Source: Halobacteriales archaeon QS_1_68_20
GTDB taxonomy: Archaea; Halobacteriota; Halobacteria; Halobacteriales; PXRE01
Direction: 5' to 3'
DNA length: 64,000 bases
Assembly: GCA_003021085.1 (NCBI GenBank)
Contig: PXRE01000006.1
Span: 62,001-126,000 of the forward strand
This document shows, in pieces, positions 17,637 to 26,556 of this stretch (position 1 is its first letter; each line of letters opens with the position of its first letter). The translations under genes and the position numbers were made by a program. A model generated the notes under the pieces. The model was given only the letters and a program-made list of their open reading frames with translations, was not told the DNA's origin and did not search any database.

Positions 17637-18124
17637 CCCACGGCGAACGCGCGGTTTCGGTCCCGATCAACTACACGCTGTCCATCGTCATCGTCACGGT
17701 CCTGCTGACGGGCCTGATCCTGGCGACCAGCGACCAGTTGCGCGCCCAGCAGGAGCGCACCGTCGAGTCGGAGTTCTACGTGCTCGGCAACCGGATGGCG
17801 GCCGACGTCAGCGCCGCCGACCGCCTCGCCCAGACGACTGAGGGGACGACCGACGACGTCGTCAGGGTCCGGACGGAGATTCCCGACCGGGTCGCGGACA
17901 TGAACTACGAGGTCGAGATAAGTTCCAGCGTCCTCGTCCCGGGTGAAGCCTACGAGGTGACCATCAAGTTCATCTCCGGGAGGATGGGTATCACCGAGGA
18001 GGCCCATCTGAAGACGGGGACTCCGGTCGAGAGCTCGACGCTGTCCGCCGGCGAGTACGTCATCGAGTACGTGGACACCGACGGGGACGGCGAACCGGAC
18101 GCACTGGAGGTCAAGAATGTTTGA
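17633..18124 (+). CDS. Pilin-like membrane-anchored protein (DUF7266 type)
   Basis: A 163-residue protein starting with GERAVSVPINYTLSIVIVTVLLTGLILA, a short cytoplasmic leader plus one membrane helix. The rest is an all-beta-looking outer domain ending EYVDTDGDGEPDALEVKNV. It fits the DUF7266 family found in this position of haloarchaeal pilus operons. It overlaps the preceding gene by four bases and the next by eight. It is probably a minor pilin. Confidence 0.83.
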   Translation: MTHGERAVSVPINYTLSIVIVTVLLTGLILATSDQLRAQQERTVESEFYVLGNRMAADVSAADRLAQTTEGTTDDVVRVRTEIPDRVADMNYEVEISSSVLVPGEAYEVTIKFISGRMGITEEAHLKTGTPVESSTLSAGEYVIEYVDTDGDGEPDALEVKNV

Positions 18125-18869
18125 TCGACGCGGCGTCAGCGAGTCGCTCGGGTTCGTCTTCGTGTTCGGCATCATCGTCTCCATGACCGCCGTGGTGTAC
18201 GTCACCGCGTTCGACGACCTGCAGGAGACCAGGGACTTCGAGCAGGGCAACAACGCCCAGCGCGCGTTCGACGTGCTGAAAGCCAACGTGGAGGACGTCT
18301 CCCAGCGGGGGGCGCCGAGCCGTGGAACGGAGGTGAAGCTCTCGGACGCGCAACTGTACGCCGGCGACGACGTTCGCATAAACGTCACCGTCTTCGAGAG
18401 CGGCAACCAGAGCAACAACGCGTCGTTCACGCCGAACGTCCAGCCCATCGTCTACGAGACCGAGGACAGTGCCATCGTCTACACCAACGGTGCGGTCTTC
18501 CGGCGGAGCCCCGGCGGGACGGTGATGGTCCAGGAACCGGAGTTCGTGCTGGACGACGAGCGGGTCGTCATCCCGCTGGTCCACACGTACGTCAGCGGCG
18601 ACGTCTCCTCGGTCGGCGGGGACCGGACCGTGCTGGTCCGGACCCTCAACGACCATCCCGACGGCCTCCCGGACGTGATGGACGTCCCCGACGTCAGCGA
18701 GTACAACGTCACCATCTCGATGACGACGCCGCGGGCGGAGGCGTGGGTGGACTACTTCGAGAGCGAGGACCTGGACTGCAACCGCTCGGGTGACGACTTG
18801 CAGTGCTGGAACGACGACGTCGACCGCGTGCAGGTCACCCGGACCCTGGTCAAGGTCGTCTTCGAGTGA
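18117..18869 (+). CDS. Pilin-like protein (DUF7289 type), small
   Basis: A 250-residue protein with the N-terminus DRRGVSESLGFVFVFGIIVSMTAVVYV, a class III-type pilin signal followed by a membrane helix. The outer domain contains the family pattern PIVYETEDSAIVYTNGAVFRR and RSPGGTVMVQEPEF. The same pattern is recognisable in the larger divergent protein at 19007-20797 (YENGDVTIAYQGGGVWKK), so the two are paralogues. It is the last gene of the pilus operon. The region after it faces a convergent gene. Confidence 0.85.
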   Translation: MFDRRGVSESLGFVFVFGIIVSMTAVVYVTAFDDLQETRDFEQGNNAQRAFDVLKANVEDVSQRGAPSRGTEVKLSDAQLYAGDDVRINVTVFESGNQSNNASFTPNVQPIVYETEDSAIVYTNGAVFRRSPGGTVMVQEPEFVLDDERVVIPLVHTYVSGDVSSVGGDRTVLVRTLNDHPDGLPDVMDVPDVSEYNVTISMTTPRAEAWVDYFESEDLDCNRSGDDLQCWNDDVDRVQVTRTLVKVVFE

Positions 18870-19006
18870 GCGCCGGTCGCTTCGAACTGGCGGGTCGTTC
18901 CGGGCCGGCCGACAGGAGAGACAGGCGTGGAGTGAGACGGCCGACAGGAGAGACTGACGGCGAGCGGTCACGGTCGGCAGGGAAGGGACCTGACGGCGGT
19001 CGGGGG

Positions 19007-20797
19007 TCAGTCCTCGACCTCGACGACGTTGATCGTCACCTGGAGGTAGTTGACCAGGACGACGGTGGTGTCCTCGGGCACCGCCCGGACGCCGATCAGC
19101 GCCTCGTCGAAGTGGATGTCCGACCCGGGACCGAACTCCGTCGTCCCGCTGATGATGCCGCCGTAGACCTCGGCGTGGCCCACGGTGACCTTGCCGGGGT
19201 TCTCGGCCTCCGCGGACGCCGGGGCGTAGATCACGCCCTTGAACGTTCCACTGCCACCCAGTTCGGCGCTGAACGCCCGTTTGCCGAACAGCCAGAACTG
19301 CGTGGAGTCGTCGTCGGGCCCGACGTTGACCGTGCCGCCGTCGAGGTTGAAGTGGTTCCCGCCAACCGTGGTCTGGCCGCCGACGAACACCCGGACACGG
19401 CCGGGACCCTGGACCTCGACGGTTCCCTGGATGTCGACGTAGTCCCGGACGGCTATCGAGATGTTGCCGGACGTGGTGTCGAGCACGACCGTCTCGCCGC
19501 TGGGAACGGTGAAGTCCTTCAGGTAGTAGGTCCCGTTGTCCAACGTGTTCACGCCGGCCGTGAAATCGAGCCGTTCGTTCGATATGAACGTCGTGTTGCC
19601 GTTGTCGTTGTTCGAGGCGCTCGCGTTGACCTGGTTCTCGATGTAGTTGTCGATGGGTGGCTGGGAATCGACGCCGTCGATCTCGTAGTCGGTGCCGTTG
19701 TGCGTTCCGGCGCCGCCACCACCGCCGGGACCGCCACCACCGCCGGGCGGATTGTAGTAGTCGGTCCAGTAGACGTCGCCGTGGACGTCGGCGTTACCCT
19801 TGTGCTTGTATCCGCCCCCGGTGCGGATGTTCCCCCGGATTTCGGCGTTCCCACCGATGTCGACCGACCCCGCGGTTACGACGGTACCGTTCCAGCCTTT
19901 CGAGGTGGAGTAGGGACTTTCTGTGGAGTTGTAGCTGTCGACGAACGTCTCGTCGGCACCTGAGCCCTTGAACTCCAGGGTCCCGGCGGCGGCCGTCGCG
20001 CCGATGCCGCTGTCGACCAGGTGTTCGTCGATCTCGGCGACCATCTCCAGGGTCACCGTCTGGTTCTCGTGGTTGAGGTACGCCTTCCCGTCGGTCCGGG
20101 TCTGGAAGAAGTCACCCCAGGCCTCGTAGTACTCGCTGCCGATGGTGACGTTGATGCTCCTGTTCTGGGCGGTGAAGGGATTGGTGAAGCTCTCGCCCGG
20201 ATCCGGGTACAACTGTTCGACTGACCCGTCTTTCGAGATGGTGACGTCGTTGTCGACGTGACCGTCACCGGTGACCTGCACGACCGGGAGCGTCAGCGTC
20301 TCCCCCCGGAAGTGGAACTCGGGGGGCGACACCATGGTGCTGTTGCCGTTGGTCTTCTTCCAGACGCCGCCGCCCTGGTAGGCGATGGTCACGTCGCCGT
20401 TCTCGTAGATCACCGAGCCCAGCGACTTGTTGAAGATGGTCCGGTGGACGGACCCGTTGGACTGGTTGATGATCTCCATCCGGACCCACCCGTCGTCGGT
20501 TACCTCGCTCGACGCGTCCTCGTCGCCCCGTGGCAACTCCGCTCGTTTGGAGTCGGCCTGGCCGAGCGCGACCTCCGCGAACTGTGCGTCCATCTGGGTC
20601 ATCGTGTGCTCGGCCGCCTGGACCTCCATCTCCCGTTCGGTGTCGTCCAGTGCGATGGCTCCGAAGGTGACGATGCCGACCGTCCCGATCACCGTGATTC
20701 CCAGCAGGACCACCGCGCCGATCGTCTCGCTCTGGGCCGACGCGTCGCGGTGGAGCCTGTAGGGCAACGGCACAGCAGGACGGGACCCGTTGCTCAT
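19007..20797 (-). CDS. Large pilin-like surface protein (DUF7289 type) with glycine-rich linker
   Basis: A 596-residue surface protein. The N-terminus RDASAQSETIGAVVLLGITVIGTVGIV is a pilin-like signal with membrane helix. Residues 50-260 resemble the small DUF7289 protein of the facing pilus operon. A linker with two GGGGG runs follows. The C-terminal half is strongly beta-patterned (VDIGGNAEIRGNIRTGGGY, GTVEVQGPGRVRVFVGG), like a polymer-forming beta-helix. N-x-S/T sequons are frequent. The start ATG 20797 has GATTTATTACC about 30 bases upstream. It is probably exported with, or displayed on, the neighbouring pilus, which is inference from paralogy and position. Confidence 0.85.
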   Translation of the reverse strand: MSNGSRPAVPLPYRLHRDASAQSETIGAVVLLGITVIGTVGIVTFGAIALDDTEREMEVQAAEHTMTQMDAQFAEVALGQADSKRAELPRGDEDASSEVTDDGWVRMEIINQSNGSVHRTIFNKSLGSVIYENGDVTIAYQGGGVWKKTNGNSTMVSPPEFHFRGETLTLPVVQVTGDGHVDNDVTISKDGSVEQLYPDPGESFTNPFTAQNRSINVTIGSEYYEAWGDFFQTRTDGKAYLNHENQTVTLEMVAEIDEHLVDSGIGATAAAGTLEFKGSGADETFVDSYNSTESPYSTSKGWNGTVVTAGSVDIGGNAEIRGNIRTGGGYKHKGNADVHGDVYWTDYYNPPGGGGGPGGGGGAGTHNGTDYEIDGVDSQPPIDNYIENQVNASASNNDNGNTTFISNERLDFTAGVNTLDNGTYYLKDFTVPSGETVVLDTTSGNISIAVRDYVDIQGTVEVQGPGRVRVFVGGQTTVGGNHFNLDGGTVNVGPDDDSTQFWLFGKRAFSAELGGSGTFKGVIYAPASAEAENPGKVTVGHAEVYGGIISGTTEFGPGSDIHFDEALIGVRAVPEDTTVVLVNYLQVTINVVEVED

Positions 20798-20920
20798 CGT
20801 ACGTTGTCAGTCGAGGAATGGTAATAAATCACCCGGCCAACGAGAACGACGGCGCAACCGTCCGGTACGGATCCCGTAACGAGCCGCCCCGGCGTGGCCT
20901 ACCAGCGGCCGTGCCGTGGA

Positions 20921-21508
20921 TCAGTCCCCGGCGGCGGTCACGTCACGGACGGTCAGCGGTCCCGTCCCGTGCGCGGTGGGGAACCGGACCGTGACCGGCG
21001 CGTCGGCGAGTCGAACCGCTCCCGCGGCGACGGCAGCGTCGACGGCGGCGGCGTCGGTCATCACGAAGACGTTGTACCCGTCGACGGAGAACTCCGCGAC
21101 CGAATCGCCGAAGACGACCTCCGGGTGGTCGGTGTACTTCCGGACGGCGACGGCGTACCGCTTGACGTCGTCGACGGGACGGAGTTCGTACCCCAGGCCC
21201 GCCAGTTCGGCGCGGACCCGCCGGAACGCCTGGCGCGGAATCTCGAAGCGGTACGCGCGCTTGTCGTAGTACTCCCGGAGGACGCCGAACGCTTCGTCGG
21301 ACTCGAAGTAGTGACTGACCAGCACGGCGTCTTCCATGGGGAAGGCGTTGACCACCGTCGCCTCGCCGGAGTCACCGGTGCGAGCGCCGGACGCTTCCCG
21401 GCCGGGCAGGGTGACCTGGTGGGCGCCGTCGGCGGTGAGGCCGGTGAGCGACGACTGGTGGTCGACCGCGCTCTCCGCGTCGGCCGTGGGGTGGGGGTCG
21501 GGTTTCAT
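20921..21508 (-). CDS. Hypothetical haloarchaeal protein
   Basis: A 195-residue soluble protein I cannot assign. The first 45 residues are low in complexity. The middle (EDAVLVSHYFESDEAFGVLREYYDKRAYRFEIP) and the end (EFSVDGYNVFVMTDAAAVDAA) look folded and alpha/beta. No membrane segment or metal motif is visible. The start ATG 21508 is supported by CTTTATTACC about 27 bases upstream, which predicts a leaderless mRNA. The codon pattern matches neighbouring genes, so I regard it as real. Confidence 0.72.
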   Translation of the reverse strand: MKPDPHPTADAESAVDHQSSLTGLTADGAHQVTLPGREASGARTGDSGEATVVNAFPMEDAVLVSHYFESDEAFGVLREYYDKRAYRFEIPRQAFRRVRAELAGLGYELRPVDDVKRYAVAVRKYTDHPEVVFGDSVAEFSVDGYNVFVMTDAAAVDAAVAAGAVRLADAPVTVRFPTAHGTGPLTVRDVTAAGD

Positions 21509-21605
21509 GTTCGTCTCCCCGGATCGAGGGGGTAATAAAGCGATCCAAGGGCGTGGTGAAAGTGAAACTGAGGGAAAGCGGCGACCACAGGCGCGTTTTC
21601 GTTCG

Positions 21606-22136
21606 TCAGGAGATTTCCTCGATCAACTGGAACCCATCCTCGAACCTGACGCGGTCTTCGAATCCGTTCCGTGCGAGCGCGGAGACGGCGGCCTCGCCAG
21701 CGTCCACATCCGTCGTCACGATGCAGACGAATCGAGCCTCGCCATCGTCGAGGCGTTCGGCAGCGACCGCCGCGAGTGCGGCGTCCGCCTGCTCGATCCT
21801 GTCTTCGTGGCGGTTAGACGCACTTGCGATGAACGAACGGGTGTCGTCCATCACCCTGGCGACGGGGCCGTTCGTGTAGTCCGGTTCGGCGGCGACCGTC
21901 ACCCACCCAGCGTCGACGGCACCGTCGATAGGCGTCCGTCCCGGTGTGCTACGATCTGGTGCGCCACAGAGTTCGTCGTAAACCCGCCGTGGGATCACGA
22001 ACGAAACGTCGTTCCGCAGGGCGAACCGTTGTAGCGCGACGTACTTGTCGTTCTGTCGCCGGCCACAGGCGACGAAGAGACCGGTGTCAGCTATCCAGGT
22101 CACCTGCTCCCCGACTGGATCGAACGACCCGCTCAT
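21606..22136 (-). CDS. PIN-like domain protein, paired with HTH gene
   Basis: A 176-residue protein with a PIN-like layout. WIADTGLFVACGR near the N-terminus holds the first acidic residue, RRVYDELCG a second, and DAALAAVA followed by IVTTDVDAGEAAV the last acidic cluster. PIN domains are usually Mg-dependent RNases and often serve as toxins (VapC type). It follows the HTH gene by 12 bases on the same strand, so both are probably one operon. The catalytic acids are inferred from spacing only, and an inactive or different nuclease role is possible. The base composition is slightly lower in GC than the flanks. Confidence 0.72.
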   Translation of the reverse strand: MSGSFDPVGEQVTWIADTGLFVACGRRQNDKYVALQRFALRNDVSFVIPRRVYDELCGAPDRSTPGRTPIDGAVDAGWVTVAAEPDYTNGPVARVMDDTRSFIASASNRHEDRIEQADAALAAVAAERLDDGEARFVCIVTTDVDAGEAAVSALARNGFEDRVRFEDGFQLIEEIS

Positions 22137-22148
22137 GGCTCTCGGTCG

Positions 22149-22742
22149 TCAGTCCTCCGTCCCCGGTGGCCGACCACGGGCGTCTCCGGGATCCTCGAAG
22201 TACGGATCGACCGTCTTCATGTCGAGGACGACGTCCCGTAACGCCTGCAATACGGCGATAGCGAAGGCGGGTTGGAGGTCGAGTTTCCGGGCGGCGATCC
22301 GTTCGGACATCTCCCCATCGGCGTAGGGGACGGCGTAGGTGAGCGCAGCGGCCAGTTTCCCGAGACCGTGCCTCTCGATCAGGAGGTCGAGGTCTTGGTC
22401 CCGAGGGGAACGACCGAACGCTTCCACGAGCGTAGGCGTGACAGTGTACTCGTCGCCGTCGAGGGCCGCGGTAAGCGTGATCGGGACTGCCGAATACGTG
22501 TGCGTCTTCTGTGTCTCGTCTCGGTCGAGGACGCCCAGTTCGACGAGCGTTCCGGCGTCAGAGTACGCCGTCGTCCGTGGCAGGCCAAGTTCGCCGACGA
22601 TTTCGTCGACGGTGACCTCACCCTCACGAAGAACGAAGGTGTAGAGGCGGGCCAACCGTGGTTCGTCGAGGAGTCGTGCGACCGACAGGAGGCCGTTGAT
22701 CGCCCGCTCGGGATCGCCCGCGACTTTCGACATACGATTCAT
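22149..22742 (-). CDS. Winged-helix regulator preceding PIN-like gene
   Basis: A 197-residue protein with an N-terminal winged helix-turn-helix: LARLYTFVLREGEVTVDEIVGELGLPRTTAYSDAGTLVELGVL forms the recognition-helix and wing region. The C-terminal half is helical and acidic (PRDQDLDLLIERHGLGKLAAALTYA). The partner PIN-like gene starts 12 bases downstream. ATG 22742 is chosen because ACCATTATCACCC lies about 27 bases upstream; an in-frame ATG at 22733 is the alternative. It probably represses its own operon, and an antitoxin function is inferred only from the pairing. Confidence 0.78.
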   Translation of the reverse strand: MNRMSKVAGDPERAINGLLSVARLLDEPRLARLYTFVLREGEVTVDEIVGELGLPRTTAYSDAGTLVELGVLDRDETQKTHTYSAVPITLTAALDGDEYTVTPTLVEAFGRSPRDQDLDLLIERHGLGKLAAALTYAVPYADGEMSERIAARKLDLQPAFAIAVLQALRDVVLDMKTVDPYFEDPGDARGRPPGTED

Positions 22743-22836
22743 AATTCGTGTATTGGGTGATAATGGTTGGGGACGATCACTGTGATCTCGTGACCGACTC
22801 CACGTTCATGTCCACCCCGTCCGCATGAGGTCCCGT

Positions 22837-23163
22837 ATGGACGAGATCACCATCACGACCACGGACGGTCTGGAGGGTCGGAAGGTAACGGAGTACGTCG
22901 GCGTCGTCTCCGGCGAAGCGGTCATCGGCGCGAACGTCGTCAGCGACATCGCGGCCGGCATCCGGGACATCGTCGGCGGTCGGAGCGGGTCCTACGAGAA
23001 GAAGATCGAGACCGGCCGCCGGGAGGCCCTCGACGACATCCGCGCCGAGGCCCGGGACCGCGGGGCCGACGCCGTCGTCGGCGCGTCGTTCGACTACGAG
23101 GAGATGGGCGAGGGGATGCTCTGGGTCAACGTCTCCGGGACCGCGGTCCGGACGCGACGGTAG
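22837..23163 (+). CDS. YbjQ/UPF0145 family protein
   Basis: A 108-residue protein of the YbjQ (UPF0145, heavy-metal-binding domain) family. Hallmarks are the opening TTTDGLEGRKVTEYVGVVSGEAV, the GxNxxxDxxAxxRDIVGGRSGSYE middle, and ARDRGADAVVGASFDYE near the end. The family forms small oligomers; a metal-binding role has been proposed but not settled. ATG 22837 gives the usual family N-terminus, so the upstream in-frame ATG at 22825 is not needed. It is divergent from the HTH/PIN pair and convergent with the helicase gene. Confidence 0.9.
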   Translation: MDEITITTTDGLEGRKVTEYVGVVSGEAVIGANVVSDIAAGIRDIVGGRSGSYEKKIETGRREALDDIRAEARDRGADAVVGASFDYEEMGEGMLWVNVSGTAVRTRR

Positions 23164-23169
23164 CCCGGA

Positions 23170-25133
23170 TCACGCCGTCTCGTCGGTCGTCGACTCCGGG
23201 GTCGCCGCGTCCTCGGTCGCTTCGTCGTCGGCCGCGTCTTCGGCCGCCTGGTCGTCCGGCGCGTCGGCCTCGCCTCCCCCGGCCTCTCGCTCCTCGTCGA
23301 CCCGCGTCTCGGTCACCTGGACGCCCTTCTCCGCGAGGTGGTGGGTGCGCCGGCGGGCGAACTCCTCCTCGCGGGTCCCCGTGGTCGCCAGGACGTACAC
23401 CTGCGCGCTCCCTGAGGGGCGCATCGTCCGGCCGGCCCGCTGGGCGCCCTGCCGCCGGGACCCGCCGAGGCCGGAGGCGACGATGGCCACCTCCGCGCTC
23501 GGCAGGTCGATCCCCTCGTCGCCGATCCGCGAGACGAGGAGCGCCTGCCGGTCGCCGTCCCGGAACTGCTGGAAGAACTGCCGGCGGCGGGCGTGGGGCG
23601 TCTCGCCGCTGACGAACGGCAGGCCCAGCGCCGCCGAGATGGCCTCGCCCTGGTCGAGGTAGTCGGCGAAGACCAGCGCCTGCTGGTCTGGGTGGGCCGC
23701 GAGCAACCGCCGCACCTCGTCGACCTTCGCGGGGTTGGTCGACGCCAGTTGCCGGCGCTCGTGGCCCTCGGCGGCGACGTACTCGTCGCGGGCCGTCTCG
23801 TCGAACTCGACGTAGCGAATCTCCACCTCGGGTTCCGCGACGAATCCGGCGTCGAACAGCGCGTCCCAGTCGGTGCCGATGGGCGGTCCGATGAGGGTGA
23901 AGATCTCCTCCTCGTCGTCGTCGCCTCGGACCGGCGTGGCGGACAACCCGAGGCGGTGCTTGCTCTGGAGGTTCGCGCTCCGCCGGAACACCGGACTGGG
24001 GATGTGGTGGGCCTCGTCGAAGACGATCAGCCCCCACTCCCGGGAGTCGAACAACTGGCGGTGCCGGTCCATCCCGGCGATCTGGTAGGTGGCGACGGTG
24101 ACCGGCTTGATCTCCTTCCGGCCGCCGTGGTACTCGCCGACCTGTTCGGGGTCGAACGTCGTCTTCTCCAGCAGTTCCTCGCGCCACTGGCCGGCGAGTT
24201 CGCGGCTGGGCACGAGGATCAGCGTCTCCCCGCCGACCTGCTCCATCACGGCCATCGTGGTGACGGTCTTGCCACTGCCGGGCGGGCCGACGAGCACGCC
24301 GGACTTCGCGTCCGTGAACCGGTCGACCCAGTACTGCTGGTAGTCCCGGAGGCGGAGATTCAGATCGAACTCCAGCAGTTCGCCGGATTCGAGGTCCCGC
24401 CGGTCCTCCACGGGATAGCCCGCCTCGTAGAGGACGCGCTTGACCTCGGCGGTCTTCTCCGCTGCCACCCAGCTTTCGGTGTCCGAGATGGGCGCCCGCA
24501 GCACGTCCTCGTCGAGTTTCTGCCGGGCCACGTTGCCCATGAGGCTGGCGCTGTCCGCTTCGAGCACCACGTAGCCGTCTTCGTGGGTCTTCAGGGTGAA
24601 CTGCCGGGCGCGCTTCCACTGGTCCTCCAGCCACTCCTCGAACCCCGGGTGTCGCTCGTCGACGACGTCACGGACGGTCCGCAGGAGGGCCGCGAACTCG
24701 TCGTGGGGCCCGCCCCAGACGTCCTCCTCGCGGACCTCGTACATGTACGCGCCAGACCCCGTGCGGTCGACCAGGCGGGCGAACTGTGCCCGGTCCGCTG
24801 CTCGGGAAACAGGATGACCCGCTCGCGTCGGGCGACCTGTGCCCACTCCGCGGGGTACCACACCGCCGGGTCGGTGGTCCCGTACCGTTCGACCTGGCCG
24901 GCCGACCGGAGGTCGTCGAGGCGGTCCTCTGCGGTCTCGGTTGGGACCCCCAGCGCGCGGCCGAACTCCTCGGCGGTCACCACCGGGCGGCCGCGGTCCT
25001 CCAGTGCGTCCGCGAAGGCGTCGAACGCCGCGACCGGGTCGGAGGACTCGCTCGACGGGGGGTCGGCCTCGTGGCCGCCGGCCGACTCGTCACCGGGTTC
25101 GGCGTCCGCTGGCTGGCTGCTGTCGTCGGTCAC
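23170..25133 (-). pseudogene. rad25: XPB/Rad25-type DNA helicase, split by a one-base frameshift
   Basis: A superfamily 2 DNA helicase of the haloarchaeal XPB (Rad25) type. The body shows GPPGSGKT (Walker A), FDEAHH, LSATPVRGDDD and QRAGRTMRPSGSAQVY (motif VI), plus an acidic tail. The first 110 residues, from GTG 25133 to RRERVILFPEQ, lie in another frame from the rest (ADRAQFARLVDRTGSG onward). The two frames fit together if one base is missing near 24805-24815. GTG 25133 has GCCGTTAATCCCC about 28 bases upstream, the true promoter position. Either the gene is inactivated or the base was lost in sequencing; alternatively the body could start on its own near 24861, but that N-terminus lacks family similarity. 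Confidence 0.82.
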
Positions 25134-25156
25134 TGCTCGCGCGTAGTGGCCCGGGG

Positions 25157-25166
25157 GATTAACGGC
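25157..25166 (-). promoter_or_regulatory. TATA box of the Rad25-type helicase
   Basis: CCGTTAATCC on the minus strand lies about 28 bases before GTG 25133. This marks the original start of the helicase gene upstream of the frameshift. Confidence 0.5.
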
Positions 25167-25212
25167 CTTCGACTGGCGCCTACCCGAGGGAAACGGCCCC
25201 CTCGACTGGCGC

Positions 25213-25500
25213 TCACTCGATGGAGAGGCCGTCGGCGTCCTCGCCGCCCGGGTCGGCGTCCTCGGGCCACTCAAGTTCGAACTCGACGCTCAACTCCCCG
25301 GGGCCGTCCTCGGGGCCCTCGCGTTCGGCCTTCACCTCGAAGGTGGGTCGGGACGGCGGGTCCAGGGTCACCGAGTCGCCGCCCGCGGACAGCGTCACCG
25401 GGTCGCCGGCGTCGAGCCTGTCCGCCACCGTCCGCAGGTAGGATGCTACTTCCCCCCGGTCGATCCGCGACTCCGTCTCGAAGAGCACTCGCTCCGGCAT
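25213..25500 (-). CDS. Amphi-Trp domain protein
   Basis: A 95-residue protein of the small haloarchaeal amphi-Trp family: LFETESRIDRGEVASYLRTVADRLDAGDPVTLSAGGDSVTL forms the N-terminal domain, and LSVEFELEWPED contains the amphipathic strand with tryptophan. The family's biological role is unknown. ATG 25500 has ACGTTTATCCC about 30 bases upstream, so the mRNA is probably nearly leaderless. It stands alone between the helicase and the rhomboid gene. Confidence 0.85.
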   Translation of the reverse strand: MPERVLFETESRIDRGEVASYLRTVADRLDAGDPVTLSAGGDSVTLDPPSRPTFEVKAEREGPEDGPGELSVEFELEWPEDADPGGEDADGLSIE

Positions 25501-25640
25501 GGATCCCCCCTACGTCGTAGCCCGGGATAAACGTACGCTCGGCCGCGCGGCGGCGGCCTAGGCGCAACGAGATGTAAAATATCGAATCGGGCGCGCGCGT
25601 ACCCAAACCCCTTTTTGGGCTCCAACCATAGGCCAGCGCG

Positions 25641-26555
25641 ATGGCCACCTGCGACCAATGTGGGGCGGAGGAGAACCTCCCCTACCAGTGTCGCCACTGC
25701 GGCGGGACCTACTGCTCCGAGCACCGGTTGCCCGAGAACCACGACTGCCCGGGGCTAAAGCAGTGGAACGACCCCCAGGGCGTCTTCGACAGCGGGTTCG
25801 ACGACACGGTCCGCGACGACCTCCAGGACGAATCGTCGGGGCTGGCCGACCGGCTGCCCGTCGACACGGGTCCGGGGGGCTTTTTCGCGTACTTCCGCGG
25901 CAACGTGACCTTCCTGTTCCTGGCGCTGATGTGGGCGACGTTCATGCTCCAGTGGATCGTCCGCATCACCGCGCCGGAACTGTACCGGCCGCTGTTCGTC
26001 CTCCACCCCAACGCGATCACGAACGTCTGGACCTGGTTCACCTCCGTCTTCGCGCACGGACTCGGCTTCTTCCACATCGCGATCAACAGCATGGTGCTGT
26101 ACTTCTTCGGCCCCATCGTCGAGCGGCGGGTCGGCAGCAAGAAGTTCGCCATCCTGTTCCTGGCGTCGGGGGCGCTGGCGGGCCTGGCGCAGGTCGGTAC
26201 CTCCCTGGTGCTGTACGGCGGCGGCAACGGCGTCGTCGGCGCGAGCGGTGCCATCATGGCGATCATGGGTGTGCTAACCGTCCTGAACCCGCACCTCCGG
26301 GTCTACCTCTGGTTCGTCATCCCGATGCCGCTGTGGGTGCTGACAATCGGGTTCGCGCTGTTCTCGGTGTTCCTCGTCGGCGCGGGCGGCATCGGCAGCG
26401 GCGGCGTCGCGCACCTGGCGCACCTCGCCGGCCTGTTCGTCGGCGTCGGCTACGGCGAGAAGGTCAAACGAGACGGCGCCAGGGCCCCGGAGCAACTCCG
26501 CTTCGGCGGGGGCGGCCCCGGCCCGGGCGGACCCGGCGGCCGCCGCCGGTTCTGA
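25641..26555 (+). CDS. Rhomboid intramembrane protease with N-terminal AN1-type zinc finger
   Basis: A 304-residue fusion. Residues 3-45 form an AN1-like zinc finger with regularly spaced Cys/His (CDQCG, CRHCGGTYCSEH, HDCPG). A soluble linker then leads to a rhomboid domain of six or more membrane helices from about residue 90. The catalytic dyad is S202 in GASGAIMAIMG and H261 in AHLAGLFVGVGYG. Rhomboids cut membrane-embedded substrates; the zinc finger may recruit partners on the cytoplasmic face. ATG 25641 has CCTTTTTGGG about 28 bases upstream. The endonuclease V gene follows after one base, so both are co-transcribed. Confidence 0.92.
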   Translation: MATCDQCGAEENLPYQCRHCGGTYCSEHRLPENHDCPGLKQWNDPQGVFDSGFDDTVRDDLQDESSGLADRLPVDTGPGGFFAYFRGNVTFLFLALMWATFMLQWIVRITAPELYRPLFVLHPNAITNVWTWFTSVFAHGLGFFHIAINSMVLYFFGPIVERRVGSKKFAILFLASGALAGLAQVGTSLVLYGGGNGVVGASGAIMAIMGVLTVLNPHLRVYLWFVIPMPLWVLTIGFALFSVFLVGAGGIGSGGVAHLAHLAGLFVGVGYGEKVKRDGARAPEQLRFGGGGPGPGGPGGRRRF

Positions 26556-26556
26556 G

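Noticed and set aside
18907-18954. Two copies of GGCCGACAGGAGAGAC between convergent genes
   Set aside because: A short direct repeat 32 bases apart without dyad or gene; it could be chance or part of a terminator.
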